Assembly (NCBI GenBank): GCA_017591395.1
Contig: WEDG01000203.1
Coordinates: 1 to 64,000 of the forward strand
Length of the DNA stretch: 64,000 nt
DNA from: Schistocephalus solidus
Lineage: Eukaryota > Platyhelminthes > Cestoda > Diphyllobothriidea > Diphyllobothriidae
Direction: 5' to 3'
Shown: one piece after another, positions 35,820-47,330 of the stretch
How the letters are laid out: the number at the start of each line of letters is the position of its first letter
Position numbering within the stretch: position 1 is the first letter of the stretch
The notes under the pieces: generated by a model
Databases searched by the model: none
Seen by the model: the letters and a program-made list of their open reading frames with translations, nothing else
What the model was told of the DNA's origin: nothing
Made by a program: the position numbers and the translations under genes

Positions 35820-36110
35820 CCCATGACTCAATGGTTAAAGCGTTGGACATCTAAGCAGCAGGTCACGGGTTCGAGCCTCGGTTGGTGCACCACCTGCGGT
35901 TGGGCATGGCTGGTTGATGACGGCTAATAAGCCAGAAACGACCACTCCAGTCTCCCTTGTCTTTGCCGGCAATGTTCATGCGCCTATACTACTAGCCACT
36001 GTGCGGCTGCTGGCGGGGCTAGCGAGTGAGAGCCAAGGCAGAACGGGACGAGTGAGTCCCGTAACCGATCGGTGAGGCGTCCATCCGCAAATTTCCATGT
36101 ATATGCCGGA
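35817..36110 (+). repeat. tRNA-derived SINE, plus copy of an inverted pair
   Basis: The plus-strand head holds box A-like ATGACTCAATGGTTAAAGCG and box B (GGGTTCGAGCC). The body contains GGTTGGGCATGGCTGG, TGATGACGGCTAATAAG and CAGTCTCCCTTGTCTTTGCC, matching the inverted copy at 35,665-35,819. Sequence past about 35,985 (GGCGGGGCTAGCGAGTGAG) may be the rest of the body. RNA polymerase III would transcribe such an element from the A and B boxes. Confidence 0.7.
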
Positions 36111-36459
36111 CTCCTAAATAAAACCTGTAAAGATGTACTTAACATGGGCACAGAGGGGTTCGGGTGAAACAACAGCAGCGCTGCCAAGGACATGAACCCC
36201 TAAGTCAAAAGTCATGCAGCCGGTTTTGAGAAGGGGAGCTTGTAGGCTATCCCAGTTGGGGAAAGCTAAGCGAAGGCTTCACCAAGGGTGCTGAGACAAT
36301 AAAACCCCGGCAATCCAACGATGACATTTCTATTAGGGTTATAATGCAACAAGATTTTTCTTTGATAAAAGATTGAAGCAGATTGATCCAGGCTGGAAAC
36401 TTTTCCTACTGGATGAAATGTGGACAGAACCCAAGGTCGGAAACGAAGACAAATCCAAC

Positions 36460-36629
36460 GAGAAGAGGTAGGCGCGATCACTGGGACAAGACCTTTACTC
36501 GCCTGACGTTTCAAATTTCAACTCGAACCCATCATTGTCAGATACGGGTATCTGAAGATGGGTTCAAGTTAGAATCGAAAATTCAGGCGAATACATTTCT
36601 TATCCCAGCGATCGCGTCTACCTCTTCTC
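36460..36629. repeat. Long perfect-centre inverted repeat, possible hammerhead-like core
   Basis: Left arm 36,460-36,545 and right arm 36,548-36,629 are reverse complements at most positions, with only two bases between GATAC and GTATC. Shared blocks include GAGAAGAGGTAG, CGCGATC, TGGGA, CGCCTGA and GAACCCATC. Read outward, each arm gives CTGA, then GATGGGTTC, AGTT, GAA and GAAA, in the order of a hammerhead ribozyme core (CTGATGA, stem II, GAAA). Both copies here deviate from the conserved core, so activity is doubtful. Confidence 0.6.
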
Positions 36630-38861
36630 AATTACTTCCTGGGACTCACCAGACCAACGATTATATCAAACTGTGTGACCCACAGTCCAGCTACGCGCGG
36701 ACTTTCTGTAGTTTAATAAAAAGGTATCGAGGAGTCAAATGTACTGAGACAACTAAACTCCCTGAGCAGTGACGATGAGCCTGATGGGGAGCGAGAGGTG
36801 GGAGTGGGAGACCTCGTCACCCGCAGCTGCCGAACATCGCCGACTCAGAGTAACGTAGAAGAATCATCATTAGTAGTTCTTATTTGAGGGCGATGAAGTC
36901 GCCAAAACACTCGAGGGAAAACCGCAACGCGAAGGCACAGACTGCAGTCAACAATGTCTCCTTTATCTCCACAATGACTTTTCACGCCAGACAAATGAGG
37001 GGTAGGTTGCTCGTGCACAGGGCTTCCTATATGAGCTTATGAGTAGTTATGGACACAATCATATTTGGCACAAAAAAGAGCCGTTGGTGGCCCAGTTGGT
37101 AGTTGCAGAAACCCGGTGATAAGAAAGTTCATAACGATGTACCTTGTGGGTACCAGCCAGACAGAGTAATCGCGAGCGCACCTTTAAAATCATCTTACTC
37201 GAGAGGATGGCATGTCTGCCATGGTGCGGCAATGTGGAGGTGTAAGCCGGAGACGCCCTAACAACGCGCAGACAACCTGACCATATTGGTAACTATGCCC
37301 CGTCATGGGAGTGAGCAGGTGTCAGCTGGCGCAAACGCCCCCGCTCTCAATAGGCCTACCCTATAACTTACGAGATGACAACTTATCAGTTCTTACACTA
37401 TTTGTTTTATTTTACTATTGAGCAGGCCGTGCACAGCTGGAGGAAAGGTAACCGTCGTTTATATTCTGCTTTGTTGCAGCCTCGATCTTGGTTCAAAACC
37501 TCCAACAGTTATGGTAAGCAAATCAAAAGAAACTACCCGGGCCCTGTATTAAGTAAACCGAATACAAACGAAGGTCGTGTCAGCTTACCTGATCCAGTGA
37601 ACTCCTCATCATTATAATCGCTAAAAGCCTGCAGTCGGAGATTTCGAGTGGAGAGTATGACTCGAATTCCGTGGTTGCTGACCGACCGGGATAAGTTATC
37701 GGCAGCGTATGGCTCATTAGAAGCGGTTAACGAGGTCCTGAAGGCCGTCAGGGCGGATTGCGGGCTTGTCAACAGCAGATGATGCTCGGACTCGCATTGA
37801 TAGAAGTCCCCGGCGCGCACTCTAAACAAGTTTTGTGCTTCAGCGTGCACCACGAAAGGACGACCGACTAAAAGCACAAAAAGGGAAGTGTGAATATCGG
37901 GGACAGGTGGGAATAATAAAGATACTCGCGATGGTAGTCAACTGACTCAGACTGAAGGAATTTTAAATTAAGTTTTAAATATGGTACGTCAAAAATTGAA
38001 GGTAAACAGTATATATCAGGACAGATGGAAATGAGGTCGACTATGGAAAACAGTGATACAGTAATCTCGCCTTCCATGAAGGATTTCCTGAGCGCTTTAT
38101 CTAGAATTTACCAGAGAACTGCCAGACTCACTTAATACACAATTTGTTTTGGCAGATTTGAATACACCATTTGACCAATTTTGAAAAATTATCCCGGAGG
38201 TCGGGAAATTGGGCATAAGTTTTCGAATTGCTGAAAGAACAGTCTGTAATCGGACGACACACCTAGGCGATTGTCTGAGCGCCGGCGGGTATGGGGTGGG
38301 AAGATAGAGCAATACTGCGAATGCGAGTCGGGGAGGAGGAGACCTATAGCATGTGCGCCCTAGGAAAAGGGTCATAAGTACAGCGTTATTACACACCCTC
38401 CAGAGTGCGACTCACACTATTCTCATTGATCGTAGCTGCCTTAACCTGTACAGCCTAACAGCATAGCAACAACACTCGATCGTTTGGTCTAATGACGGGT
38501 TGGTGTAAACAGTTTGAAAATTCACGAGCAAATGAATTAACTACCGAATAGCTTTCCGCTTTCATTACAGAAAACAGGCGGAGTGGACTGGCACCTAAGC
38601 GTGTCAAAGATGGATGGATGTGAGGGTCACGCGGCAGGTGCGCTGGATCCTCACGGCGGTCGGAGCAGGGCAAGACAGGCGTTATCGGGATGCGTACCCC
38701 TAACAACTGCCACAAATGGGGGTGCACGTCTAGGTGCAAACTCACGCAAAGCCATCAAATTACGAGCAATCCAAACCCCGGAATTCTCAACACAGTCTTG
38801 ACGTCGAGCTCAAGAGGGTGAGGGTGGATGCTGCGCAAGCCTACTATCCGTGTCTTCCCGC
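36630..38861. other. Intronic sequence, no gene recognised
   Basis: A possible box A-like stretch (TGGCCCAGTTGGTAG) lies at about 37,088, without a clear B box. Overlapping short frames at 37,533-37,877 and 38,455-38,801 show no motif. Confidence 0.4.
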
Positions 38862-38884
38862 GGGAGGGGGGGGGGGAGGGAGGG
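38862..38884 (+). other. G-run with G-quadruplex pattern
   Basis: GGG, a run of eleven G, GGG and GGG are separated by single A residues, which satisfies the simple G-quadruplex rule of four G-tracts with short loops. It is an isolated low-complexity tract in the long intron. Confidence 0.6.
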
Positions 38885-41800
38885 CGTATACGCAAGTCCG
38901 ATTCAAAAAGATAACTGGCGAGTGTGTGTGAGAATGAACGTAATTTGATGACCTCCTGTGAACGTGAAGGCCTCAGACCATCGCGAAAATACCCGTCCTA
39001 AAGGACTAGCGCACGTGTGTAGATTTGCTCGTCCATCAAACCGATCTTGGGTCAACTGGTAGGAAGCAGGCAGCTAATGGGTTGTAAAGGACCAAGCCTG
39101 CTTTAACGTTTTAAATAAAGTAATAGCAGACAACTAATTTATTGAAACCTTACCATTATTTTCAATTACGGAGGATAATCTAGAACGTTCTCGATCACAA
39201 AAAAATCCCCTAGGTTGTCTCTAATATGCTCTCCCATGTATTATTTATAACACCTATCAAAGAAGAATAGAATTTGATGGTTAACTATGTGCTGGGGGTC
39301 TTATGGACTACATTTTAGAAAAGGAACAGACAGAGTACACGAAGAGAATAAAATAAACCTATGCTTAATCGGACATCGCGGGGCTCTTTTGTCGATACTG
39401 TTACTTTTCGAGTTTTCCCTAATCTTCTGACAAGAAGCAGCTTTCTGAAATTCATTCTTGACTGAAAATTGGCCTAGTAAATCAAATAACGCCCGTTATA
39501 AAGTGCAAAATTAGGCGAAAGGGGGTGAAAAGGGTGTGGCCTCAACTTCGCTAACGCAAGAAGACACGCGACTGGAAAGCAAACACATACAGTAGATGAC
39601 CTAACTCATGCAATGTATGATCGAAATTTGGGTGAGTAGATTAACGTATATTTAGTCTTGTCATTTTGGTTTGTTGAGTGGATTTTAGGCCCAGAAAGGG
39701 TTTTACTAAAGAACACTACAAGTTCAATCTTGTATATTGAAGGAAGACAGGCAGGATTTGGGCAAAATCGGAGATTGCCGGACATCCAAGAAATTCCCTA
39801 TGCTATTAAATATCGCAGATCCAAGCCTATAGCTTTTAAGCATCGAGCAATAAAAGAAAATTAATGTAAGCAAGAGAGGTTTCAAATAACTCCCCTTCTG
39901 GAACCAGAAACTGATCTTAATTCAATGAAAATCAGGCAAAGGCAAGTGAAAGAAATCGTATTGTTTTCCAAAAACAACCAAAGAATTCAGCCTTTAAAAT
40001 AATTTTGTACAAAGTTCTGACGTTTTTTGCCACAAAACGCGGACATAAACGTGTTAAGCAGTATTTTTGTTTCACTATTGCGAGAATTTGAACCGCCAAC
40101 AAAACACGTGCAAGATACTGTGGAGATTGATGCTAAATTGAAAGCACGCGAGAAGATACTTTCTTATATATTATAGTTTCCGTTCATGCGGAATTTAGAA
40201 ACGCAATGGACAGACGATTAGCATTTTCCCAAAATCTTAGTATATATTTTAATACTCTGTTGTGTATTAGACGTCTTAGAAAAGGGCATTAAAATAAAAA
40301 AAACGTAGGAAAAAAGGTGATAAATAAAGCCAAAGTGAGGTCTTTCACTTTCAGCAGAAAATGTATTATTCATCGTCAGGGAAGTCACAAAATCGACCAA
40401 ACGTCCCCATTTTCACCTTTATTTAATCTTAGAAAATGGGGAAGTCAGCATATATTCGTCAGCGAAATATCTAATTAACGCACTTTTTTAAAATAACTTA
40501 TTATAAAAGGGTTTTTAAATTGATCTTAGGCAATATAAACTGACAACTTTTGTTGTGGACGTTCATTTTTCTCGGCAGAGTTTTCATGTTTGGGTGAATC
40601 TACAAATATGACGTAAATGGCTATCTCCATTAGAAAGAATATTCAAAAGCTCACTATTCCGATAAAGGCTTTTGTAAATACCTTATTTTGAAGGTTTTGG
40701 TTAACACATAGAACAGGATCTGACTTTATTTCCAATCGACTGAAACAGTGAAAATCCTGAAATATCCACCAGTACTTCAAGAATGATCTGAAACTATTTG
40801 TAATCCAATACCAGAAATACTTAAAAAGAAATTTGACAAAAGGATAGTTCTCTTAATGCAAACAAAATTTTAGGTTTATGCAATCACCTGAGAATTCTAT
40901 TTAAATTTATTCGTCGCATTTACATCGATTTTTCCTGTTTTCGGAAGTTCCCACTTTTAGGAAAGTATTTCCAAACAAAGTAGTATTAACTTTCACATGT
41001 CTTTTGGGTTTTAAAATTCGCTTAAGGCTGTTAATTATCATTTAAAATGTTGGTACATGCGTTGCTGCCGGTTTGCAAGTGATTATTGATCTTTCGAAAA
41101 TTTCGGCATTTTGCATGAGAGAGGTTCGCTGCTACATCTACAGTAGATTTACTATGTCAGGACATGTCAACCGCAATCCTTAAGTGGGTTTTCAATTCGG
41201 AAGAATGCTTATGTAGGATTGAAAGTTTGATTTTCGTGCTGCATCATCCCAAAATGTATCAGCCACATCAGGATGCTGGCTTTTGAATGAGTTCCTTGCC
41301 TGCCACCTGCAAAAAACCGTACACTCTATAAATATGACTGCGTAAGTTGCTGGATTGTTTTTTTCCTGATTTTGAATGTTTTTATGAATTCAAACGCGTT
41401 TCGTAGAAAAAATGCAACAAAATATTGTTATGCTTGAAGAAATAGTATTTTTCGGTCATGATAAGCTTATTAGACTGTGAAATGTCCATTCATTCATTTA
41501 TTTATTAATGATGCTCATGAGACATAAAACAGGTTCCATATCCATTTCAAAATTTTATGAGCACTATGACATATGTTCCTACTAACGTGTGATTTTCGTT
41601 AGACTGAATGTATACAGTACGTGGTTTGAAAACCCCAAATGCAAGGGTGACGGCAGGTCGGGTGTAAAATTATTCGGAAATTTAAGTTTTTACAACTGAA
41701 AAATACCTTTCTAGAAGTATAGCAATTTAAGACTTAATTCACAACCAAAGTGTAGAAGAAAGTATATTTTAGATTTGTAAAATAGATTTGAATTTGTAAG

Positions 41801-43190
41801 AGTATTGTACATACTCCATGAAATGCATACTACTTAATTAGCCATTCTTACTGAATCGATTTTTTGGAGGCAGTCGGAAGGAAACTCTTTCAAAGACCGG
41901 CATTTCGAGTGACTGAGATATCTTGGGATTATGCTGCGCGATGCGTAATACTACAACCCTACTTAAGTAACCTTTTTAAAACTAAAAAGCATTAGTGAAT
42001 TTATGTTTACATTTCAGCTAAGTCAAGGTGAAAATTGGGAACTGTTTTTTTAATTTCCCTGAAATTAAATGAAAAGTTTTTTGTAAATGAAAGAACTCAC
42101 TTGTTTATTTATGTTAGAGCGTTTTATGCTAAACTTATTTACCTGTAAGCCCCGTTATAAGCTTGCAAATGCGCAACAGTGGTCGAATATATACTAAGAT
42201 TCTGCGAAAACGGCTAAGCTTCTGCCCGTTGCATTTCTAAATCACGCCTTAGCGGAAAGTATGTTATATAAAAAAATATACTGTCACATATTTCGAATTT
42301 AACATAGGTTTTTGTGGGCGTCCATCTAAAGCGTATCATGTAGTATTTTGTTTGAGGTCCTGATTCTCGGGGTGGTAGAACAAAAGATAGTCAATCTAGT
42401 TTATTATTGCGTTTCGTGGCAAAAGAGTGAAAAATCACCCAACAAACATTTTTTAAAGCTGTATTTGTTCCTCGTTTCTACAAAACAACACGATTTCTCA
42501 TACTTGCCTTTCCTTAACTTAAGATCAGGTTTGGCGGTTCTAGAAGGGATTTGAAACCTCTCGTGCTTATATAAAATGTTCTTTTATACTACAATGCACG
42601 AAAACAATAGCTTTTGTTCTGTAATATTAAATAGCATAGAACATTTCTTGGATATCCGACAACTTCCGATTTCATCAAAATCCTACCTAAATATACAGGA
42701 TTGAATCTGTATTGAAATATCAGCAGCATTCTTTAGTAAAGCCTTACTGGGCATCACATCCACTGAAAAATAAAAAATCCACGATATGTGGTGCCTTTTT
42801 TGCCACGCCATATGCGAAAGATAACCGGACAATTTCTATCTGCAGTTAACTATGAAGGAATGCAAAAACTTCCTGCACAAGTATTGCCGCGTGAGTCGCT
42901 AGCACGTACTTACGATAGTAGTGACGCATTAGTAAAAATAGAACTGTTTCCAGAAATAAGCAGGACAGACCAAAACGATCCATTAGAAAGGAGGACGACG
43001 ATTTTATTTGTAGTACACTAAAAACGTATAATTATATGCCTATTGAGACCATTCACGGGGAACATCTGTCGATGTTCTCTATCATGACAATTAGGAAAAG
43101 AATGCAGGAATTTGAAGTGCACCAGAAAATGTCACGATTAAGTTCTTTTTAAATAGGACACCTGGTAGAGAAAGGTTTTTATTGGTTAGG
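38885..43190. other. AT-rich intronic sequence, no gene recognised
   Basis: Strongly AT-rich with many stops. The stretch 42,788-43,021 is open on the plus strand and includes GQFLSAVNYEGMQKLPAQV. It could be a decayed N-terminal part of the Tc1-like transposase downstream, but I cannot support this from motifs. Confidence 0.4.
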
Positions 43191-43377
43191 AAGTAAATTG
43201 GTTAAAAGTCTTGTTCTGGAAGCGCATTTACCTCATTGATGAGATATTATTTTTAGATAGGCCTAGAGTCGACATAGGTGGACATACGCAACCTTAAAGA
43301 ACTGTCGGTGACTGATGGTTGGTATGGCTAGTAAATTTGGACAGCGGTTAATCTAGCGATCAAATTCGGAGACCAAT

Positions 43378-43773
43378 AACAGCATGGTGTTCCTTGGCAT
43401 CGTAAAGTATGCCTTCGGTTTTAGCGGTATCCATCGACGCAGAATGGATACCATAATTTTACAGGAGAATGCTCCAGTTCATTGCTGTAAAGAGGTGAAT
43501 TTGATAATGCTTGCAACTGTAACCTAACCTTTTTTAGTCAACAGCCATCCTCTCCGCATGCGCCCTCGATTTTTATTCCCATTAACAGTCCGGATCTAAA
43601 TCCTTTTGAAAAGAAATTGGCAGAAAGCGAGGAAGAACTTTTCAATGCAAGGAAAACTTGATCTTTTTCTAAATAATTACATTGAACAAACCACTAAAGA
43701 CCACCGGGATGACTCCCTTGCTGACAAACTTTATGCTGTTTGTAATGTGAACGGAAGGCCAAACAAGTACTGA
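43378..43773 (+). pseudogene. Tc1/mariner-type transposase remnant
   Basis: Three plus-strand frames give the C-terminal half of a DDE transposase. The first (43,378-43,505) reads NNSMVFLGIV and then RMDTIILQENAPVH, matching the family motif of the form MVWG...DNAPVH around the second catalytic residue. The second (43,540-43,662) reads SPDLNPFEKKLAESEEELF, the conserved SPDLNPIE motif. The third (43,655-43,773) ends SLADKLYAVCNVNGRPNKY and a stop, the usual tail of Tc1 transposases. Two frameshifts separate them and the catalytic centre is incomplete. In active elements this enzyme cuts and pastes the transposon at TA sites. No terminal inverted repeats were identified. Confidence 0.7.
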
Positions 43774-44629
43774 TCTTTTGTAGTTGTTAAGATTTTTCAT
43801 TATTTTTTTTCCTTTCGCGCGCTCTCCTTCCTCACGCGCCCTTATATTTAGCCTTTTTTGAGTTTTTAGTGAAAAGTAATTATTTTTATGCTAGCAAATA
43901 CAACTTTATAAATCAATCCATGCCTTCTTTTTAGAACGATCGTTTCTTTACTGTTGTATAACTTTGGAGGACGCAGCGTGGGCTGACTTTGCGCAACAAT
44001 ATTTTTTGTGAAATTAATGATATTTCATGAGTAAGACAATTTACTATGCGTTCTACCTTTACATATACCTTAATAGTTGCAATTTTTCTCCATAAAATAA
44101 TACCTTGACAGCAAGGTAGGGTGCCTCGAAACAAGCAATGAATGAAGCCCTAATAGCAAAATATAGTTTAACGTTCGAAAATATGGTTTCAGGGAATTTA
44201 CACTGATGGGCTGAGGAAACTGGTGGAAACAAGAAATTGACACAGTTGTACTTTTGTACGTGTGAGGGTTCTGGTGGGGTTTAAATTAATGCACGAAGGA
44301 TAATAGAAGAAGTCACAAGGGCTAAGGCCGATCTTCGAACTAGACACCACAGAGACGTGCTTCATGCACGCTTAAGCATGCATACTGAAAGTACGAGGGT
44401 GCTTGAAAAGTCACGAGCACACACCCATCTACATTTAGTGGAAAATTACCCTACGCACACACACACACAGAATATAGTAGTGCCGCAGGCGAGCTGTCAG
44501 TTGGCAAAGTGTGCTCGTAAAGTTTACCGAGGTACTAGCAGCCAGAGCGGGCACGCAAACAAGGTTTTTTGGTAAGGATTACTTACGTGACCCCCCAAAA
44601 AGACACGAGAATAGGAACACGCCGTCGAA
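43774..44629. other. Intronic sequence, no gene recognised
   Basis: AT-rich. It contains a short CA repeat near 44,453-44,470. No coding signal seen. Confidence 0.4.
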
Positions 44630-44870
44630 GTAAGAAAGGTGGCCCTGTGCATAATTTCAGGTAAGGCCAACATCCCCGATTCCTGAACGTAATACTAGCT
44701 CTACCGTAAACCTAAACCGCCCTCATAATCTTAACCCAACCCCTACCCTGACCCTACAGTTGAAACTAGCCGTAATTTACATGAACGCTAACCTTAACAG
44801 TGATATTAAATTTAACCCCAGACATAAACCTAACCATATATTACCTGGAATTTGGCACAAAGACACCTGC
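44630..44870 (+). repeat. Dispersed repeat with degenerate CCTAA-type stretches, copy 3
   Basis: Contains TAAACCTAAACCGCCCTC, TTAACCCAACCCCTACCC and TGACCCTACAG, then spaced CTAACC and TAACCC motifs, and the shared tail TTACCTGGAATTTGGCACAA. Flank order agrees with the copies at 22.0 and 29.2 kb. Confidence 0.45.
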
Positions 44871-47139
44871 ACTGCGAGCGGTTTCTATTCTCATGTCCTG
44901 TTTAAGGAGGAGCCACATAAGTCACACTTATCAGTCTTTTTAAATGATTACTTTGCCTCGTACGAAGTGAGTCACCTCAGTAATACCAGGGACTGACCCT
45001 AAGCATCCATGATCTCACTTTCGATGATACGCCACATTGAAACATCCTTGATGCGGTGCAATAATAGTTGCAGTATACAAAAAGATGCACTCGTTTTGAT
45101 CGTTCACAGAAATGACGACCCCGGGCAATTGTTAAGTAGTTGAAAATAAATGATTGAAATTAAGTATATAGGCTCGCATATTAGAAGCATTGCTGAGGTA
45201 TATCAAAAGTCCGTAAGTAATTGCTGAATCTACACGAAGCTTGGCGCATAGGTGATGAAAAATGGCTTCACAAAACGAAACATGGTTAAGAGGTGGACCA
45301 CAAAGTATAAAGCTACTAGGTTATGCAAAAATTTCTCTCCTTCACTATACACAAAGTTAGTCAGCATCTCCCTGAAAGTAAGGTATTCAGGTGTGTAGCA
45401 TTTCCTTCTAGGGGGTCATCTCCATGGAACCGAAATGGAAGTTTATAAGGCAGATAGTTGACGTTTATTATTTTTTAAATGCTTAGCTTTCAAATCCATA
45501 GAAGCAATGCGACAGAAGGTGTCCAGGACGCTTGCTTAACCGTTTTCATCCTCCCTGATATTTGGGTGTTTAGCAAAAGATACGGTCCGAGAACGATTGT
45601 TCGAAATTTAGACCGTCACGCACAGCGAATCGTGCTCCAATAGCAAGGCAAAGTGGAGACTATAAAAATGTGTTGGTGGAACGACAGGCCAGACTAACCA
45701 GTTTGTTTATGCATGCCATACACAACTGGGTCTTAAAATCCACATGATTCAGAATTGGAGGACCTCTGAGTTCATTTGAATGAGAATTCCATGAATTCCA
45801 TTACATTAAAGCACCGTTGCAGCCTTATCCTCGGTCCTGGATAGAACCCAGTTATCGATTTTGAAACTAAAGTGGACAAATCACTATGATTTGTTATAAA
45901 TATAAACAGCAATGAACGGAGGTAATTCAGAATGAGCTTTCCGCTCTTCCGCCTCACAGGCTCCGGTGATCTGCCCAAGTCTTTCAGTCAACTGATGATA
46001 AGCTTAGATGACTAAAGTATCGCACGCAAACCAAACCGATAGTGTTCGCGGTATTAAAACTAGTGAAATCAACCATTTTGACTGCGAGGCTAGAAAGTGG
46101 TAAGGCTACATTGTTCGACAGTATATTTATTTAATACTCGTTCAGTTATGATGAAGTAGAAGTTCTAAAAGTAAAGATAATGTTATGTGTAACGAAATAT
46201 TAGAGATACGGTTTGATGACCTTGAGTGGGTTGACTAAGGTAAAGCCTGTCTTTATCTTGTCCGATGCTACATCCCTGTATAACCAGAATAATCACCCAT
46301 ACTGCAAGAATGCAGACAAATAGTTCTCAGAAGTAAGGTAGGAGAAAATTTTCGAAACCGTTAACGGATCAAGCGAGGCAGCTAGGTGTCAAATTTGAAA
46401 GTCTGTGCGAACTGCTTAACGAGCGGTGAGTCAAATATAACTCACTAGGTAATAGGTACGTTAGAACGTTGAAACCACCGTCTATAAATACTCTATTGTC
46501 CAAGTCTGAGTAGGCATCAGAAACACAGGACTTTCCAGACTACTTCTTGCCAGTTAATAAAGGGAACGTGCGTCCACGCACATAGAAGAAATTAGTCAAA
46601 CACTTCATTCGGTAGCGTCACACGGAGTTGACTGGTTAAAAAGTTAAATAGCTTCAAAGAATGCTAATTAAAAGGGGCACAATATCAAGACATTATCTGC
46701 TTCATGAGAAACATTCATTCTACTCACTTGTGAAAAACTCGGCGGCCTCGGTGATAAAAAAGACGGTTTTTCGTAATGGCAGTTCCTCGCAAAAAAAACA
46801 TCGAAGAAGCTCATTCGAGTCTATGGGACGTAGCTATACCGAAATACATGAACGAGTATCGATCTCCTGAGGTAGTTCAAAAGTGAAACTTTTACATGAA
46901 AACTTTAAAATGATAGGTTACCTTATTAAGCATCGGAACTAGTTACTGACTATAGTAAGTAGATACGAATAAAACATAAAATGTGTACAATGGAGCCCAT
47001 GTTCACCTGGTCTAACCATCGTCGAAGCCATGTCCGGTTTCTTCACAAGAGCAATATCTAGCTGTAAGTTAGGGTTATATGCACAGACTGGGCGCTTCTA
47101 GGTATAAAGAGTACCGTAAGCAGATCGGTGAATGCACTT
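44871..47139. other. Intronic sequence, no gene recognised
   Basis: No coding, RNA or repeat signature that I can support; only short chance frames. Confidence 0.4.
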
Positions 47140-47330
47140 CCAGCACAGTTCATAATCCTAATGGCAATTGACAGGACGACGGGACCGTTTGGCTTTCTAA
47201 CGCTCGATTTCGAACCTAAGGTCCTGCACACCTGAAGTTGGGTGAGGCCGGCTGATGCCGGTTAATACACCAGAAATGACGATCCCAATCACTCTTGCCT
47301 TTGTCAGTACTCCTTTTACGACATGACTAC
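47140..47330 (+). repeat. tRNA-derived SINE, third copy
   Basis: The body matches the pair at 35.7-36.0 kb: TTGGGTGAGGCCGGCTGATG, GCCGGTTAATACACCAGAAA and CACTCTTGCCTTTGTC in the same order. A box B-like GATTTCGAACCTAAGG lies about 20 bp upstream of the body, as expected. The head is more decayed than in the other copies. Confidence 0.55.
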
